A stretch of 6,662 nucleotides of DNA from Peptococcaceae bacterium (GTDB lineage: Bacteria > Bacillota > Peptococcia > DRI-13 > UBA5745): NCBI GenBank assembly GCA_031264885.1, contig JAISDM010000308.1, positions 1-6,662 on the forward strand. The letters run 5' to 3'. The translations under genes and the position numbers were made by a program. This document shows, one piece after another, positions 1 to 6,364 of this stretch. A model generated the notes under the pieces. That model ran no database searches, was not told the origin of the DNA, and saw only the letters and a program-made list of their open reading frames with translations. Position 1 is the stretch's first letter; each line of letters opens with the position of its first letter.

Positions 1-237
1 CCCGGCGCCCTGGTGTGGGATCTGACCCCGGACGGGGCGCTTGCCGCGAAGGCGCGGCTGCGGCATCCCCGCCTGAACGTCCGGCGCCTCGTCTGGGCGT
101 CGCGGGATCCGGACTTTCAGCAGCCCGCCTGTATGCTGGGCTGCTGGCTGCCGGAGTCCGCAAGCCTGAGCGAAACGCTGGAAGAACTCCAGATTAATGG
201 ATTCAATTTTGATGTGCGGGACAATGCGCACCCGTAG
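1..237 (+). CDS. 3' end of an unrecognised protein gene (5' end outside window)
   Basis: An open frame runs from the first base of the window to a TAG stop at 235-237, giving about 78 C-terminal residues. There is no start with a ribosome binding site inside the window. A GTG at 13 exists but the frame is open before it, so the gene very probably begins upstream. Third codon positions are strongly G/C, as in the neighbouring genes, which supports real coding. The visible tail has a basic stretch (RHPRLNVRRLVWASRD), a hydrophobic part with two cysteines (CMLGCWLPE) and an acidic helix followed by NGFNFDV. I do not recognise a family, and no transmembrane segment or metal motif is evident. It converges on the minus-strand operon. 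The stop codon coincides with the start of a palindromic repeat, so the final residues may be repeat-derived. Confidence 0.6.
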   Translation, partial: PGALVWDLTPDGALAAKARLRHPRLNVRRLVWASRDPDFQQPACMLGCWLPESASLSETLEELQINGFNFDVRDNAHP

Positions 238-259
238 GGGCGGCATTCTGCCGCCCGGG
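234..259. repeat. Short REP-like palindrome at the gene end
   Basis: GGGCGGCA (238-245) and TGCCGCCC (249-256) form a perfect 8-bp stem with a 3-nt loop TTC. It directly follows, and partly supplies, the TAG stop of the upstream gene. Its 17-nt core (239-255) matches 16 of 17 positions of the core of the inverted repeat between the two large operon genes (2956-2986, read on the minus strand). That similarity suggests a dispersed palindromic repeat family rather than a chance hairpin. No T-run follows on either strand, so it is not a classical intrinsic terminator. Confidence 0.6.
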
Positions 260-322
260 ACCGTCCGGAAACGGCAAAATCGCATCGTCAACATAATATA
301 TACCGTGCCGCGATTGTCGTGT

Positions 323-343
323 AAAAAAATTCCCTTCTTGGGA
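323..343 (-). terminator. Weak intrinsic terminator for the minus-strand operon
   Basis: Read on the minus strand, TCCC-AAGAA-GGGA (343-331) is followed by A and then seven T residues (329-323). The stem is only 4-5 bp, so strength is doubtful, but the uninterrupted T-run lies about 90 nt past the dicluster stop codon, and a stronger hairpin (369-394) precedes it. Together they could end transcription of the operon. Confidence 0.45.
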
Positions 344-420
344 GGGGTGGCATTCGCAGTCTGTATTACATTCCCCTCCCTCAGGAGGGGAATGACCCCG
401 CCGGCTGCGCCGACACCCCT
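343..420. repeat. Composite intergenic palindromic element
   Basis: CATTCCCCTCC (369-379) and GGAGGGGAATG (384-394) form a perfect 11-bp stem with a 4-nt loop CTCA. It is enclosed by a second inverted pair, AGGGGTG (343-349) and CACCCCT (414-420), so the whole 78-bp segment can fold as nested hairpins. This pyrimidine/purine-blocked design resembles dispersed non-coding repeats seen in many high-GC Clostridia (from general memory). There is no coding potential. It lies between convergent genes and may also insulate or terminate transcription in both directions. Confidence 0.55.
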
Positions 421-427
421 GCCTCTT

Positions 428-467
428 CGGGTTAGGACACGGGCTCAGTCTGCGCGGCAGGCGCCGC
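428..467. repeat. 40-bp direct repeat, copy A (contains the dicluster stop codon)
   Basis: This segment recurs in the same orientation at 6547-6586 with one difference (C444 versus T6563). Read on the minus strand it encodes the last residues of the dicluster protein (APAAQTEPVS) and its TAA stop. It contains an internal GCGGC/GCCGC mini-hairpin. Identity stops sharply at both ends. Confidence 0.8.
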
Positions 468-2918
468 GTCGTCTTCCTGCACGGCCATTCTGTGGCTGTA
501 GACGTTGAGTACCCGGTAGCTTGCGCCGTGGTCCGCGTCACAGCTTGCGCCGCCGTCTTTGGCGGGGGTATATTCCACCCAATAGGTGATGATCCCGCGC
601 CGCAAATGGCCGGAGAAGCTGCCGGCGCCCGGTTTTACTATTTTTTGCCCTGTTTGTTCGCAATGGGTGATGACGGCTTGCACGTCTTCCTCCAGGATCA
701 GGTCGTCACTCATGCGTTGGGTCAGCGTTTCGTCCATCAGCAGCTTCATGGCTGTCCTTTCCTCTTCTTCCGCGGACGCGGGCGGCGGGGCGTCCCCGTA
801 TCGCGCTGACAGCGTCTGTTTCAGCGCGGCCCGGTTCTGCCGGCGTTGGGTGACGGTGGGCGGGACGCGGTTTGCGTCGTTCAATCCGAGCAGTACGTCC
901 AAAATATGCAGACAGGGTTTCCCCGCGTGGGCAAAGATGTCCCGGCAGTTTGTGCAATACACGATGTAGGGCTTTTCGCTCTGGGCGGCGCGGGTATCGA
1001 CGATCTTTCGCGCGTAGACGGGGTTGGCGGAATAAATCTGCCCGCCCCAGCTGCAGCACTGGGCTTCTCCCTGCCCGTGAGGCAGTTCTTCCAAGTCGAA
1101 GCCCATGGCGGCGGCCAGCGCGCGCACGCTCTGCTGGAGCGCCGGGTATTCCCGGCTGGCGCAAGGGTCAAATACCGCCGCCTGACGCGCGGCTGTGTCC
1201 CCGGATGAATCCGGCCCGGCAGGAGCGCCCGCCGCCTGACGCGCGGCTGTGCCGTCCGGTGAATCAACAGGAACCGGCGCGACCGGAACCGATTCGGCGG
1301 AATCGACCGCGCCCTCCGGCGAACCGGCGGGTAATTCCACGTCAGCCGCCGGCGCCCCGGCGGGGTCGGTTTCGCCGGCCGCGTACTGTTCCGCAAACAG
1401 CTCATAGATCATGCGGCAGGGAATCTCGGGCAGGTATTCCCGGAGCATGGTCTGACATGACGGGCACGCCAGCAAAAGCTCCGGCCGGCCCAATTCCTCC
1501 CACGCGGCGCGGAGGCCGGCCAGCTCCGACCCGTGCAGAACATCGTCCCCCGCCCAGATGGCGGGGGCGCCGCAGCAGCGCAGCAGCAGGGCGGCGCCCG
1601 GCAGCCGCTCCAGCAGGAGACGGTAGGTTTCCGTCACGTAGCGGGGGTCGGAGCCGCCGATCTGGCAGCCCGGGAAGAACGCGTACCGGGCCGCGGCGTC
1701 ATTTTTTACTTCACTTTTTACTTTATCCGCGCCGGGCCGTAGAATCATCCGCGCCTGATCGCTGTTGGCAAACGCCATGTCCCGCAGCCAAAAATCATGG
1801 TACGCTTCCGGAAACGCGCCGGTGGCCTGGAGTTCCCGCCGTGTGCGCAGCAGGTAATCCCCCACGTCCACCCGCGCCGGGCAGATCTTCTGGCACAGCC
1901 CGCATTGATTGCAGGAGCAGATCTGACGCAGCGCCACCCGGCCGGTGAACAGGGGCGTGGGATTCATGGTGACGTCTACGTCGTCTCTCAGACGGAGGGG
2001 ATAATTTTGATATTCCTTCAGCAGGCTGCAATGCCGCATACAGGCGGAACAGTCGCAGTTGACGCAGCGTTTGGCCTCTTCCACCGCTTCCTGTTTCGTG
2101 TAACTGTCTCCGGCGGGCTGTACAGGAGGGGTGAAGGTCAATTCCATGGCCGGCGCCGGGACGCTGCCTTTGGGAACATCATCCTGGGGCCTTTTGTGCC
2201 CGGTTTTGAGAAACCACTCGATTTCATGGAGTACGCCGGCGCCGTGCTGAATGGCCTCAATGGGCGTAACATCCGGGGGACAGCGGAATATCCTCTCGCC
2301 GTCCTGTCCCCCGCTCCCCGGCAGATCCACGCCGGAGGACACATACACGGCGTCTTCCGTCAAGGCGTTCAAATCTTCGATCTGTGTGTTCAATTCAAAC
2401 ACGCAGGAAGTCTCATGCTTGAACTGAAGCTCAATTTCCGGCAGGTAGATCTCTTCCGGCAGGAAGCGGGAGAGCCCGCCGCCGATTTTGCCGGTTTTTT
2501 CATACACGGTGACATCGTATTTCTTCGAGGCAAATTTGATCGCGGTGGTGAGACCGGACAAACCCGCGCCCACCACCGCGACACGCCACTCTTTTTTGGG
2601 AACGTTATAATTGACGGGCTCCCGTGACCGCGCGTAAGCCACACAGGCTTGCTCCAGCAGGTTCATGCTCAAAGGCGCGTCCGTTCCGCCGCGCACACAG
2701 GCGTCCTTGCAGGGCGCCGGGCAGAGGCGCCATACGATGTCCGGGAATATCACCGCGTTCCGGTATAAGCGGAACGCGGCGTCCATGCTGCCGCGCTGGA
2801 GTTTTTCAAAATAGGCGCGGATGTCAAAATCAAAGGGACAGGCGCGGGAACAGGGCGCCTGAGCGCCGTGAAAGCATAAGTCCAAGTTGTTTTCCTGACG
2901 CGGCTTGACCATTTCCAT
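432..2918 (-). CDS. FAD / 4Fe-4S dicluster / double CCG-domain electron-transfer protein
   Basis: 828 residues, a multidomain redox protein likely cytoplasmic (no signal peptide or membrane segment seen). Residues 1-100 resemble the iron-sulfur N-terminus of glutamate synthase small subunits, with Cys15, 23, 27 and the CPAPC motif at Cys66, 70, 74. Residues 112-200 are an FAD-binding half-domain with GAGLSG (117-122) and Glu140. No second Rossmann glycine motif for NAD(P) is visible. A ferredoxin dicluster follows: Cys285, 288, 290, 293, 297 and Cys334, 336, 339, 342, 346. Two HdrB-type CCG motifs come next: Cys418, Cys448-449, Cys485/488, and Cys586, Cys621-622, Cys655/658, joined by a Pro/Ala-rich linker (about 514-582). 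Residues 722-812 form a conserved-looking tail domain ending near YSHRM, then a 17-residue extension. The start is supported by AGAGGTG seven bases upstream; Met3 is an alternative. It is the last gene of the operon, 87 bp after the molybdenum hydroxylase, and is its likely electron acceptor. From memory, NCBI names this family pyridine nucleotide-disulfide oxidoreductase/dicluster-binding protein; substrate and final acceptor are unknown. Confidence 0.88.
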   Translation of the reverse strand: MEMVKPRQENNLDLCFHGAQAPCSRACPFDFDIRAYFEKLQRGSMDAAFRLYRNAVIFPDIVWRLCPAPCKDACVRGGTDAPLSMNLLEQACVAYARSREPVNYNVPKKEWRVAVVGAGLSGLTTAIKFASKKYDVTVYEKTGKIGGGLSRFLPEEIYLPEIELQFKHETSCVFELNTQIEDLNALTEDAVYVSSGVDLPGSGGQDGERIFRCPPDVTPIEAIQHGAGVLHEIEWFLKTGHKRPQDDVPKGSVPAPAMELTFTPPVQPAGDSYTKQEAVEEAKRCVNCDCSACMRHCSLLKEYQNYPLRLRDDVDVTMNPTPLFTGRVALRQICSCNQCGLCQKICPARVDVGDYLLRTRRELQATGAFPEAYHDFWLRDMAFANSDQARMILRPGADKVKSEVKNDAAARYAFFPGCQIGGSDPRYVTETYRLLLERLPGAALLLRCCGAPAIWAGDDVLHGSELAGLRAAWEELGRPELLLACPSCQTMLREYLPEIPCRMIYELFAEQYAAGETDPAGAPAADVELPAGSPEGAVDSAESVPVAPVPVDSPDGTAARQAAGAPAGPDSSGDTAARQAAVFDPCASREYPALQQSVRALAAAMGFDLEELPHGQGEAQCCSWGGQIYSANPVYARKIVDTRAAQSEKPYIVYCTNCRDIFAHAGKPCLHILDVLLGLNDANRVPPTVTQRRQNRAALKQTLSARYGDAPPPASAEEEERTAMKLLMDETLTQRMSDDLILEEDVQAVITHCEQTGQKIVKPGAGSFSGHLRRGIITYWVEYTPAKDGGASCDADHGASYRVLNVYSHRMAVQEDDAAPAAQTEPVS
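1175..1251. repeat. In-gene direct repeat in the linker of the dicluster protein
   Basis: A 23-bp sequence at 1175-1197 recurs exactly at 1229-1251, a period of 54 bp or 18 codons. It encodes the repeated TAARQAA segment in the Pro/Ala-rich linker (residues about 557-581) between the two CCG domains. Because the period is a multiple of three, unit gain or loss would keep the frame. Confidence 0.8.
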
Positions 2919-2925
2919 GCCGTTT

Positions 2926-2932
2926 CACCTCT
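2926..2932 (-). promoter_or_regulatory. Ribosome binding site of the dicluster gene
   Basis: AGAGGTG on the minus strand lies seven bases before the ATG at 2918 and supports that start over the in-frame ATG two codons further on. Confidence 0.65.
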
Positions 2933-2952
2933 TATCGCTTATCGCGAGGAAC

Positions 2953-2989
2953 GTGCCGCAGAGGCGGCGGAATGCCGCCTCTGCGGTAC
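2953..2989. repeat. Large intercistronic inverted repeat
   Basis: Arms 2956-2968 and 2974-2986 are perfectly complementary over 13 bp around a 5-nt loop. Three further pairs (one of them G-U) extend the stem to 2953-2989. It fills most of the 87-bp gap between the hydroxylase stop and the dicluster start. No T-run follows on the minus strand, so readthrough is expected. It may stabilise or process the mRNA and so adjust the ratio of the two proteins. The core matches the palindrome at 239-255 at 16 of 17 bases. Confidence 0.8.
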
Positions 2990-3005
2990 CGAAAGGTTAT
3001 CATTA

Positions 3006-5888
3006 TTACATGTGGACGCCTTTCTTAACGTCTTCGTCCGCCATTTGGCCCACCGGATGGCTGATGATGTCTTCCATCTCGTCATAGAAATCGGACCCCA
3101 GGAAGTACTTGGCCGGTTTCGTGTCTTTGCCCTGAGACAGGGCTTCCAGGCCGGCCTTGATTTTTTCCGGACGGGCGGGCAGTTCATAGATACGCACGCC
3201 TGTGGCCGAATAGATCCCGTTGATGATGGCCATGTGTTCGCCGGACTGGAATATTTCGGACAGGCCGGAGGAACCGAAGGGCCCGCCTTCTCTAAGGTTG
3301 TTTTCCAGCCATACGATGTCCATTTTGTCCGGCACATCCTCAGCGTAGGAAATCCCAGCCGCCAGGATGTTGTTGTGTTTGGGCGCGTCGGTATAGTCTT
3401 CGCTGAGGGCATAGCCCACATCGTGGGACAGTCCGCCGTAACCCTGGCCCTCCGCGTTGAGATAGTTGCCGATCACGCCGGCGTCCACCCAGATCTTGAA
3501 GCTCAGGGCCTTCGCCTTGCCTGTCTGTGTGTTGACCGAGACCTCCGCGATGCACAGGGCGTAGATGCCGGTGGGGCTGCCGTCGCCCTCGCCGGTGTCC
3601 GGATCCTTGCCGCCCAGGTTCAAGCCTGAGATATCATAGTGGCCCAGATATCGGGTGGGGATGCTTTCCGCCGTCATTTCCGCGTGGGTGCGGTAGGATC
3701 CGTCCGGCTTGCGGGCGGCGTCCATCAACTGCCGGGCGGCGTCGATGATGGCGTTCCCTCCCATATAATGGCAGCGGCTGCTGGCCGCGATGCCGGTATT
3801 GGGACAGAACTTGGAATCGTTCAGATCCAGTATGATTTGATCCGGTCTGATGCCCATGGGTTTGAGCGCCTCCAGTGTGAGCACCGTGGTGCCGCCGTCG
3901 CCGCCCTGGCCTACGTCTTCCCAGGTATTGCAGACCCGGATCCGCCCGTCGGGCATCAGTTCCAGGCTGACCTCCGCCGAGTCGAAGGGCCCCGCCATCG
4001 GATTGAAGTACATGGTGGCGATGCCTACCCCGCGTTTGAGTTCCGGCGCGCTTTCTTTCTCCGCGAGGGCTTTTACCTCTTGATAATAAGGTCTCGCCAG
4101 ATTATACATATTTTCGTATGGATAATGGTAAAGCGGACGGCTGTTTACCGTGAGATCGCCTTCCCGCATGATGTTCTGAAAGCGGAACTCAAAGGGATCG
4201 GCGCCTATCTTCGCGGCCATCATATCCATGACGGATTCCATGCCGGTGGTGACCTGCGGGAAGCCAAAACCCCGGTAGGCGACGCCCTGGGTATGATTGG
4301 ACACCCCCATGCGGATCAAGCCGCGGACGCTGGGCACCTTGTAAGGCGTACCGAAGCAGGCCATCTTGCCCAGAATCGCGTCGCCGCCCTCCAGGTAGGC
4401 GCCGTGATCCGCGCCCACATCGTATTCCAGCGCCGTGATATAGCCGTCCTCATCGCAGCCGAGGCGCACGTTCATGTAGTCCGGCGTGCGCTTGCCGGAA
4501 TAATGCATGAATTCTTCATAGGTCATGACCAGTGACACCGGACGTTCGACGGCTAAGCAGCAAATCGCCGTGATCGCGAAGGAGCCGGGATCGGTGGCCC
4601 AGCCGAAGCTGCCGCCCACACCGTTATGTACGATGCGGATTTTTTTTGAATCAAAACCGATGCCCTGGCCCATGGTCATCAGATTGGCGTAGATGGCCTG
4701 GGATTTGCAGTGGATGGTCAGCATACCGTCCTCGTCCATATAGGCTTGAACGATGTCGCCCTCGATGCTCAGATGCGGTTCTCTGGGCGTGCGGAAGCTG
4801 CCCTCCACGGCATAGGCCGATTCGTCGATGACCTCGTCCGACGGCGCCCCCTTGACCACAGGTTGGTAAATATATACATTCGGAACGCCTTCATGGATCG
4901 CCATAGCGTCCGGCGTGGCCGCGTCCAGAAAGTTGGTGTATTCGGGAAGCTTCTCATATTCCATCTTCACATGTTTGGCCGCTTCCCGGGCGTTCTCTCT
5001 GGTATCCGCCGCCACCACCGCGATGATGTCGCCGTATTTAAAAATTTTCTCATCCGAGATGATGGGCCTTGTGGGCGCGGGAGGCGCCACCGCCCGCGGG
5101 TGCATGAGGAACTGGTTGATCCGGTTGTTCCCCTTCACGTCCTTGGCGGTGATGACTTTTACCACGCCGGGCATCTTCTCGGCTTCACTGATGTCGATGT
5201 TCAAAATTTTGGCGTGATACCCGATTCTGGGCTGCACGATGGCCAGGTGCAGGGTTCCGTCGGGCATCTTCAGACTCACGTCCTCGCCGTAGTCCAGCGT
5301 GCCGCAAACCTTGGCCAGGGCGCTGGGGCGGGGCATCTTCGTGTTGTAATACTTGAATCCTCTGCGGTCTTCGGGTTCCTGGAATGTGATGTCCGCCATG
5401 GCCGCTTCCCCCCGCATCACTTTGGCGGCGGCCATTACCGCGTCTACCTGGGGTTTGTAGCCGGTACAGCGGCACGCGTTGCGGTGGCGCTGGAACCAGG
5501 CGCGGACCTCGTCCCGGGTGGGATCCGGATTCTCCAGCAGCAGCGCGTAAGCGGAGATGATGAATCCGGGGGAGCAGAAACCGCATTGTACGCCGCCGTA
5601 GGTAATCCATGCCTGCTGAAGCGGATGCAGGTACATGGGCGCGCCGAGGCCTTCGATCGTAATGATCTTCGCGTATTCCGGCACGGATTTGATCTTGCGG
5701 ACGCAGCTGCGGACGACTTTGCCGTCCACCAGCACGGAGCAGGCGCCGCAGACGCCGATGCCGCAGCCGATCTTGGTTCCCGTGAGACCGATTCTGCGCA
5801 ATACGCCGGCCAGTGTGTCTTTTTCCGGATTGCATACGATCATGCGATCCGCGCCATTGATGTTGAACCAGATTTTTCTCAATTGCAT
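3006..5888 (-). CDS. mop: Molybdopterin-dependent aldehyde oxidoreductase (Mop-type molybdenum hydroxylase)
   Basis: 960 residues, close to the 907 recalled for Desulfovibrio gigas Mop, with the same domain order. The plant-type [2Fe-2S] domain has Cys42, 47, 50, 62. The helical [2Fe-2S] domain has Cys102, 105, 139, 141 (GFCSPG and ACRCTGY), matching D. gigas cysteines with an offset of two. The molybdopterin-cytosine-dinucleotide domains follow from about residue 185: GGSFGW (425-430), AYRGFGFPQ (537-545), EDVGQG (657-662), a Ser/Gly-rich loop ending MGGNA (709-713), and the proposed catalytic Glu878 in GSSGLSE. It should hydroxylate aldehydes or a related substrate with water as oxygen donor in the cytoplasm. 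The FAD domain of xanthine dehydrogenases is absent, so electrons must leave through the [2Fe-2S] clusters to a partner, plausibly the next gene's product. The start is set by homology and AAGGAGGAAGG just upstream; the frame is open further up to 6116 but that part does not look like protein. A roughly 40-residue tail follows the usual family end. Xanthine or another heterocycle as substrate cannot be excluded. Confidence 0.92.
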   Translation of the reverse strand: MQLRKIWFNINGADRMIVCNPEKDTLAGVLRRIGLTGTKIGCGIGVCGACSVLVDGKVVRSCVRKIKSVPEYAKIITIEGLGAPMYLHPLQQAWITYGGVQCGFCSPGFIISAYALLLENPDPTRDEVRAWFQRHRNACRCTGYKPQVDAVMAAAKVMRGEAAMADITFQEPEDRRGFKYYNTKMPRPSALAKVCGTLDYGEDVSLKMPDGTLHLAIVQPRIGYHAKILNIDISEAEKMPGVVKVITAKDVKGNNRINQFLMHPRAVAPPAPTRPIISDEKIFKYGDIIAVVAADTRENAREAAKHVKMEYEKLPEYTNFLDAATPDAMAIHEGVPNVYIYQPVVKGAPSDEVIDESAYAVEGSFRTPREPHLSIEGDIVQAYMDEDGMLTIHCKSQAIYANLMTMGQGIGFDSKKIRIVHNGVGGSFGWATDPGSFAITAICCLAVERPVSLVMTYEEFMHYSGKRTPDYMNVRLGCDEDGYITALEYDVGADHGAYLEGGDAILGKMACFGTPYKVPSVRGLIRMGVSNHTQGVAYRGFGFPQVTTGMESVMDMMAAKIGADPFEFRFQNIMREGDLTVNSRPLYHYPYENMYNLARPYYQEVKALAEKESAPELKRGVGIATMYFNPMAGPFDSAEVSLELMPDGRIRVCNTWEDVGQGGDGGTTVLTLEALKPMGIRPDQIILDLNDSKFCPNTGIAASSRCHYMGGNAIIDAARQLMDAARKPDGSYRTHAEMTAESIPTRYLGHYDISGLNLGGKDPDTGEGDGSPTGIYALCIAEVSVNTQTGKAKALSFKIWVDAGVIGNYLNAEGQGYGGLSHDVGYALSEDYTDAPKHNNILAAGISYAEDVPDKMDIVWLENNLREGGPFGSSGLSEIFQSGEHMAIINGIYSATGVRIYELPARPEKIKAGLEALSQGKDTKPAKYFLGSDFYDEMEDIISHPVGQMADEDVKKGVHM

Positions 5889-6137
5889 AAACAGTCCTTC
5901 CTCCTTACATTGTTTTACTTGCCGCGTTCCCATGGTTACAATCATGGATACAATAAAGGAATTCCCGCCCTTTTGGGGCTGCGGTGAAGAAAGGATGAGG
6001 GATGAAGCGGGCGTCAGCCGATCGGCGCCCAAACGCCGCCACACGCGGCGGGCGAAACTGTTTCTCAGCCTGAGAGCCGCGTTTTGCGCGGCTCCCGAAA
6101 CCGCTGCGCCGGACACGCGTTAAATTAAACAGCGGCG
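5889..6137 (-). other. 249-bp structured gap upstream of the hydroxylase gene
   Basis: This gap between the small four-cysteine gene and the hydroxylase gene holds several GC-rich foldable elements. GAGCCGCG (6074-6081) pairs perfectly with CGCGGCTC (6087-6094) over a 5-nt loop. CGCCGC (6034-6039) pairs with GCGGCG (6045-6050) over a 5-nt loop. GCCGATCGGC (6017-6026) is a palindrome. None is followed by a T-run on the minus strand. The gap is long for adjacent operon genes. It could be a structured leader or repeat debris. I see no convincing promoter in it and cannot match it to a known riboswitch. Confidence 0.4.
5896..5906 (-). promoter_or_regulatory. Ribosome binding site of the molybdenum hydroxylase gene
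   Basis: AAGGAGGAAGG on the minus strand ends seven bases before the ATG at 5888. It is the only strong Shine-Dalgarno sequence in the region and decides this start over the longer frame beginning at 6116. Confidence 0.8.
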
Positions 6138-6326
6138 CTATTTGTCTTCCAGCGTTATTTCTACTTCAGACATGCGCCCGCGGACAAGCGCTTCGTCGAT
6201 ATACACCTGACCGCATTGGGGACAGCGCGGAATATCCGCGTAAAACCAGTGGTTCATGTAAAAGAAAGTGGTCTTCTGTTCCTCCAGTTTCACCTGACAT
6301 CGAAAACAAATTAAATCCTCATCCAT
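6138..6326 (-). CDS. Small four-cysteine zinc-ribbon/rubredoxin-like redox protein
   Basis: 62 residues. Two CxxC pairs are visible: Cys7-Phe-Arg-Cys10 and Cys35-Pro-Gln-Cys38-Gly, separated by 24 residues including an aromatic stretch (TTFFYMNHWFYA). This spacing is typical of a zinc ribbon or rubredoxin-like knuckle that binds one Zn or Fe ion. The C-terminus is acidic (VEITLEDK). No signal peptide or membrane segment is present. ATG at 6326 is preceded by AAGAGGG seven bases upstream. It is the first gene of the operon with the molybdenum hydroxylase and dicluster protein. From memory, unchecked, it resembles the NCBI family named DVU_1557 family redox protein, found beside the same two partners. 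A role as electron shuttle or metal/cofactor assembly factor is inference. Confidence 0.8.
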   Translation of the reverse strand: MDEDLICFRCQVKLEEQKTTFFYMNHWFYADIPRCPQCGQVYIDEALVRGRMSEVEITLEDK

Positions 6327-6333
6327 TCAAACG

Positions 6334-6340
6334 CCCTCTT
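6334..6340 (-). promoter_or_regulatory. Ribosome binding site of the small four-cysteine gene
   Basis: AAGAGGG on the minus strand sits seven bases before the ATG at 6326, a near-consensus purine-rich site that supports this start. Confidence 0.6.
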
Positions 6341-6364
6341 TATGCCGGCAGTCCGGAGGATCAC

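Noticed and set aside
1175..1251. CRISPR-like direct repeats
   Set aside because: Only two copies, in frame within a coding linker with a period of 18 codons. This is a protein-level repeat and not an array.
872..1948. Long + strand open frame (358 codons) opposite the dicluster gene
   Set aside because: It is an antisense shadow of a well-supported gene with domain motifs. Its Arg/Pro-rich translation is typical of GC-rich antisense frames.
4710..5987. Long + strand open frame (425 codons) opposite the hydroxylase gene
   Set aside because: The minus strand encodes a clear Mop homologue. The + translation is His/Gly/Val-rich without a recognisable motif and has no good start site.
5889..6116. 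76-codon N-terminal extension of the hydroxylase frame
   Set aside because: The strong ribosome binding site and the family N-terminus place the start at 5888. The upstream frame covers GC hairpins and has no ribosome binding site of its own.
5889..6137. Molybdenum cofactor riboswitch
   Set aside because: The hairpins are compatible with a structured leader, but I cannot match them to the known consensus by eye, so no riboswitch is called.
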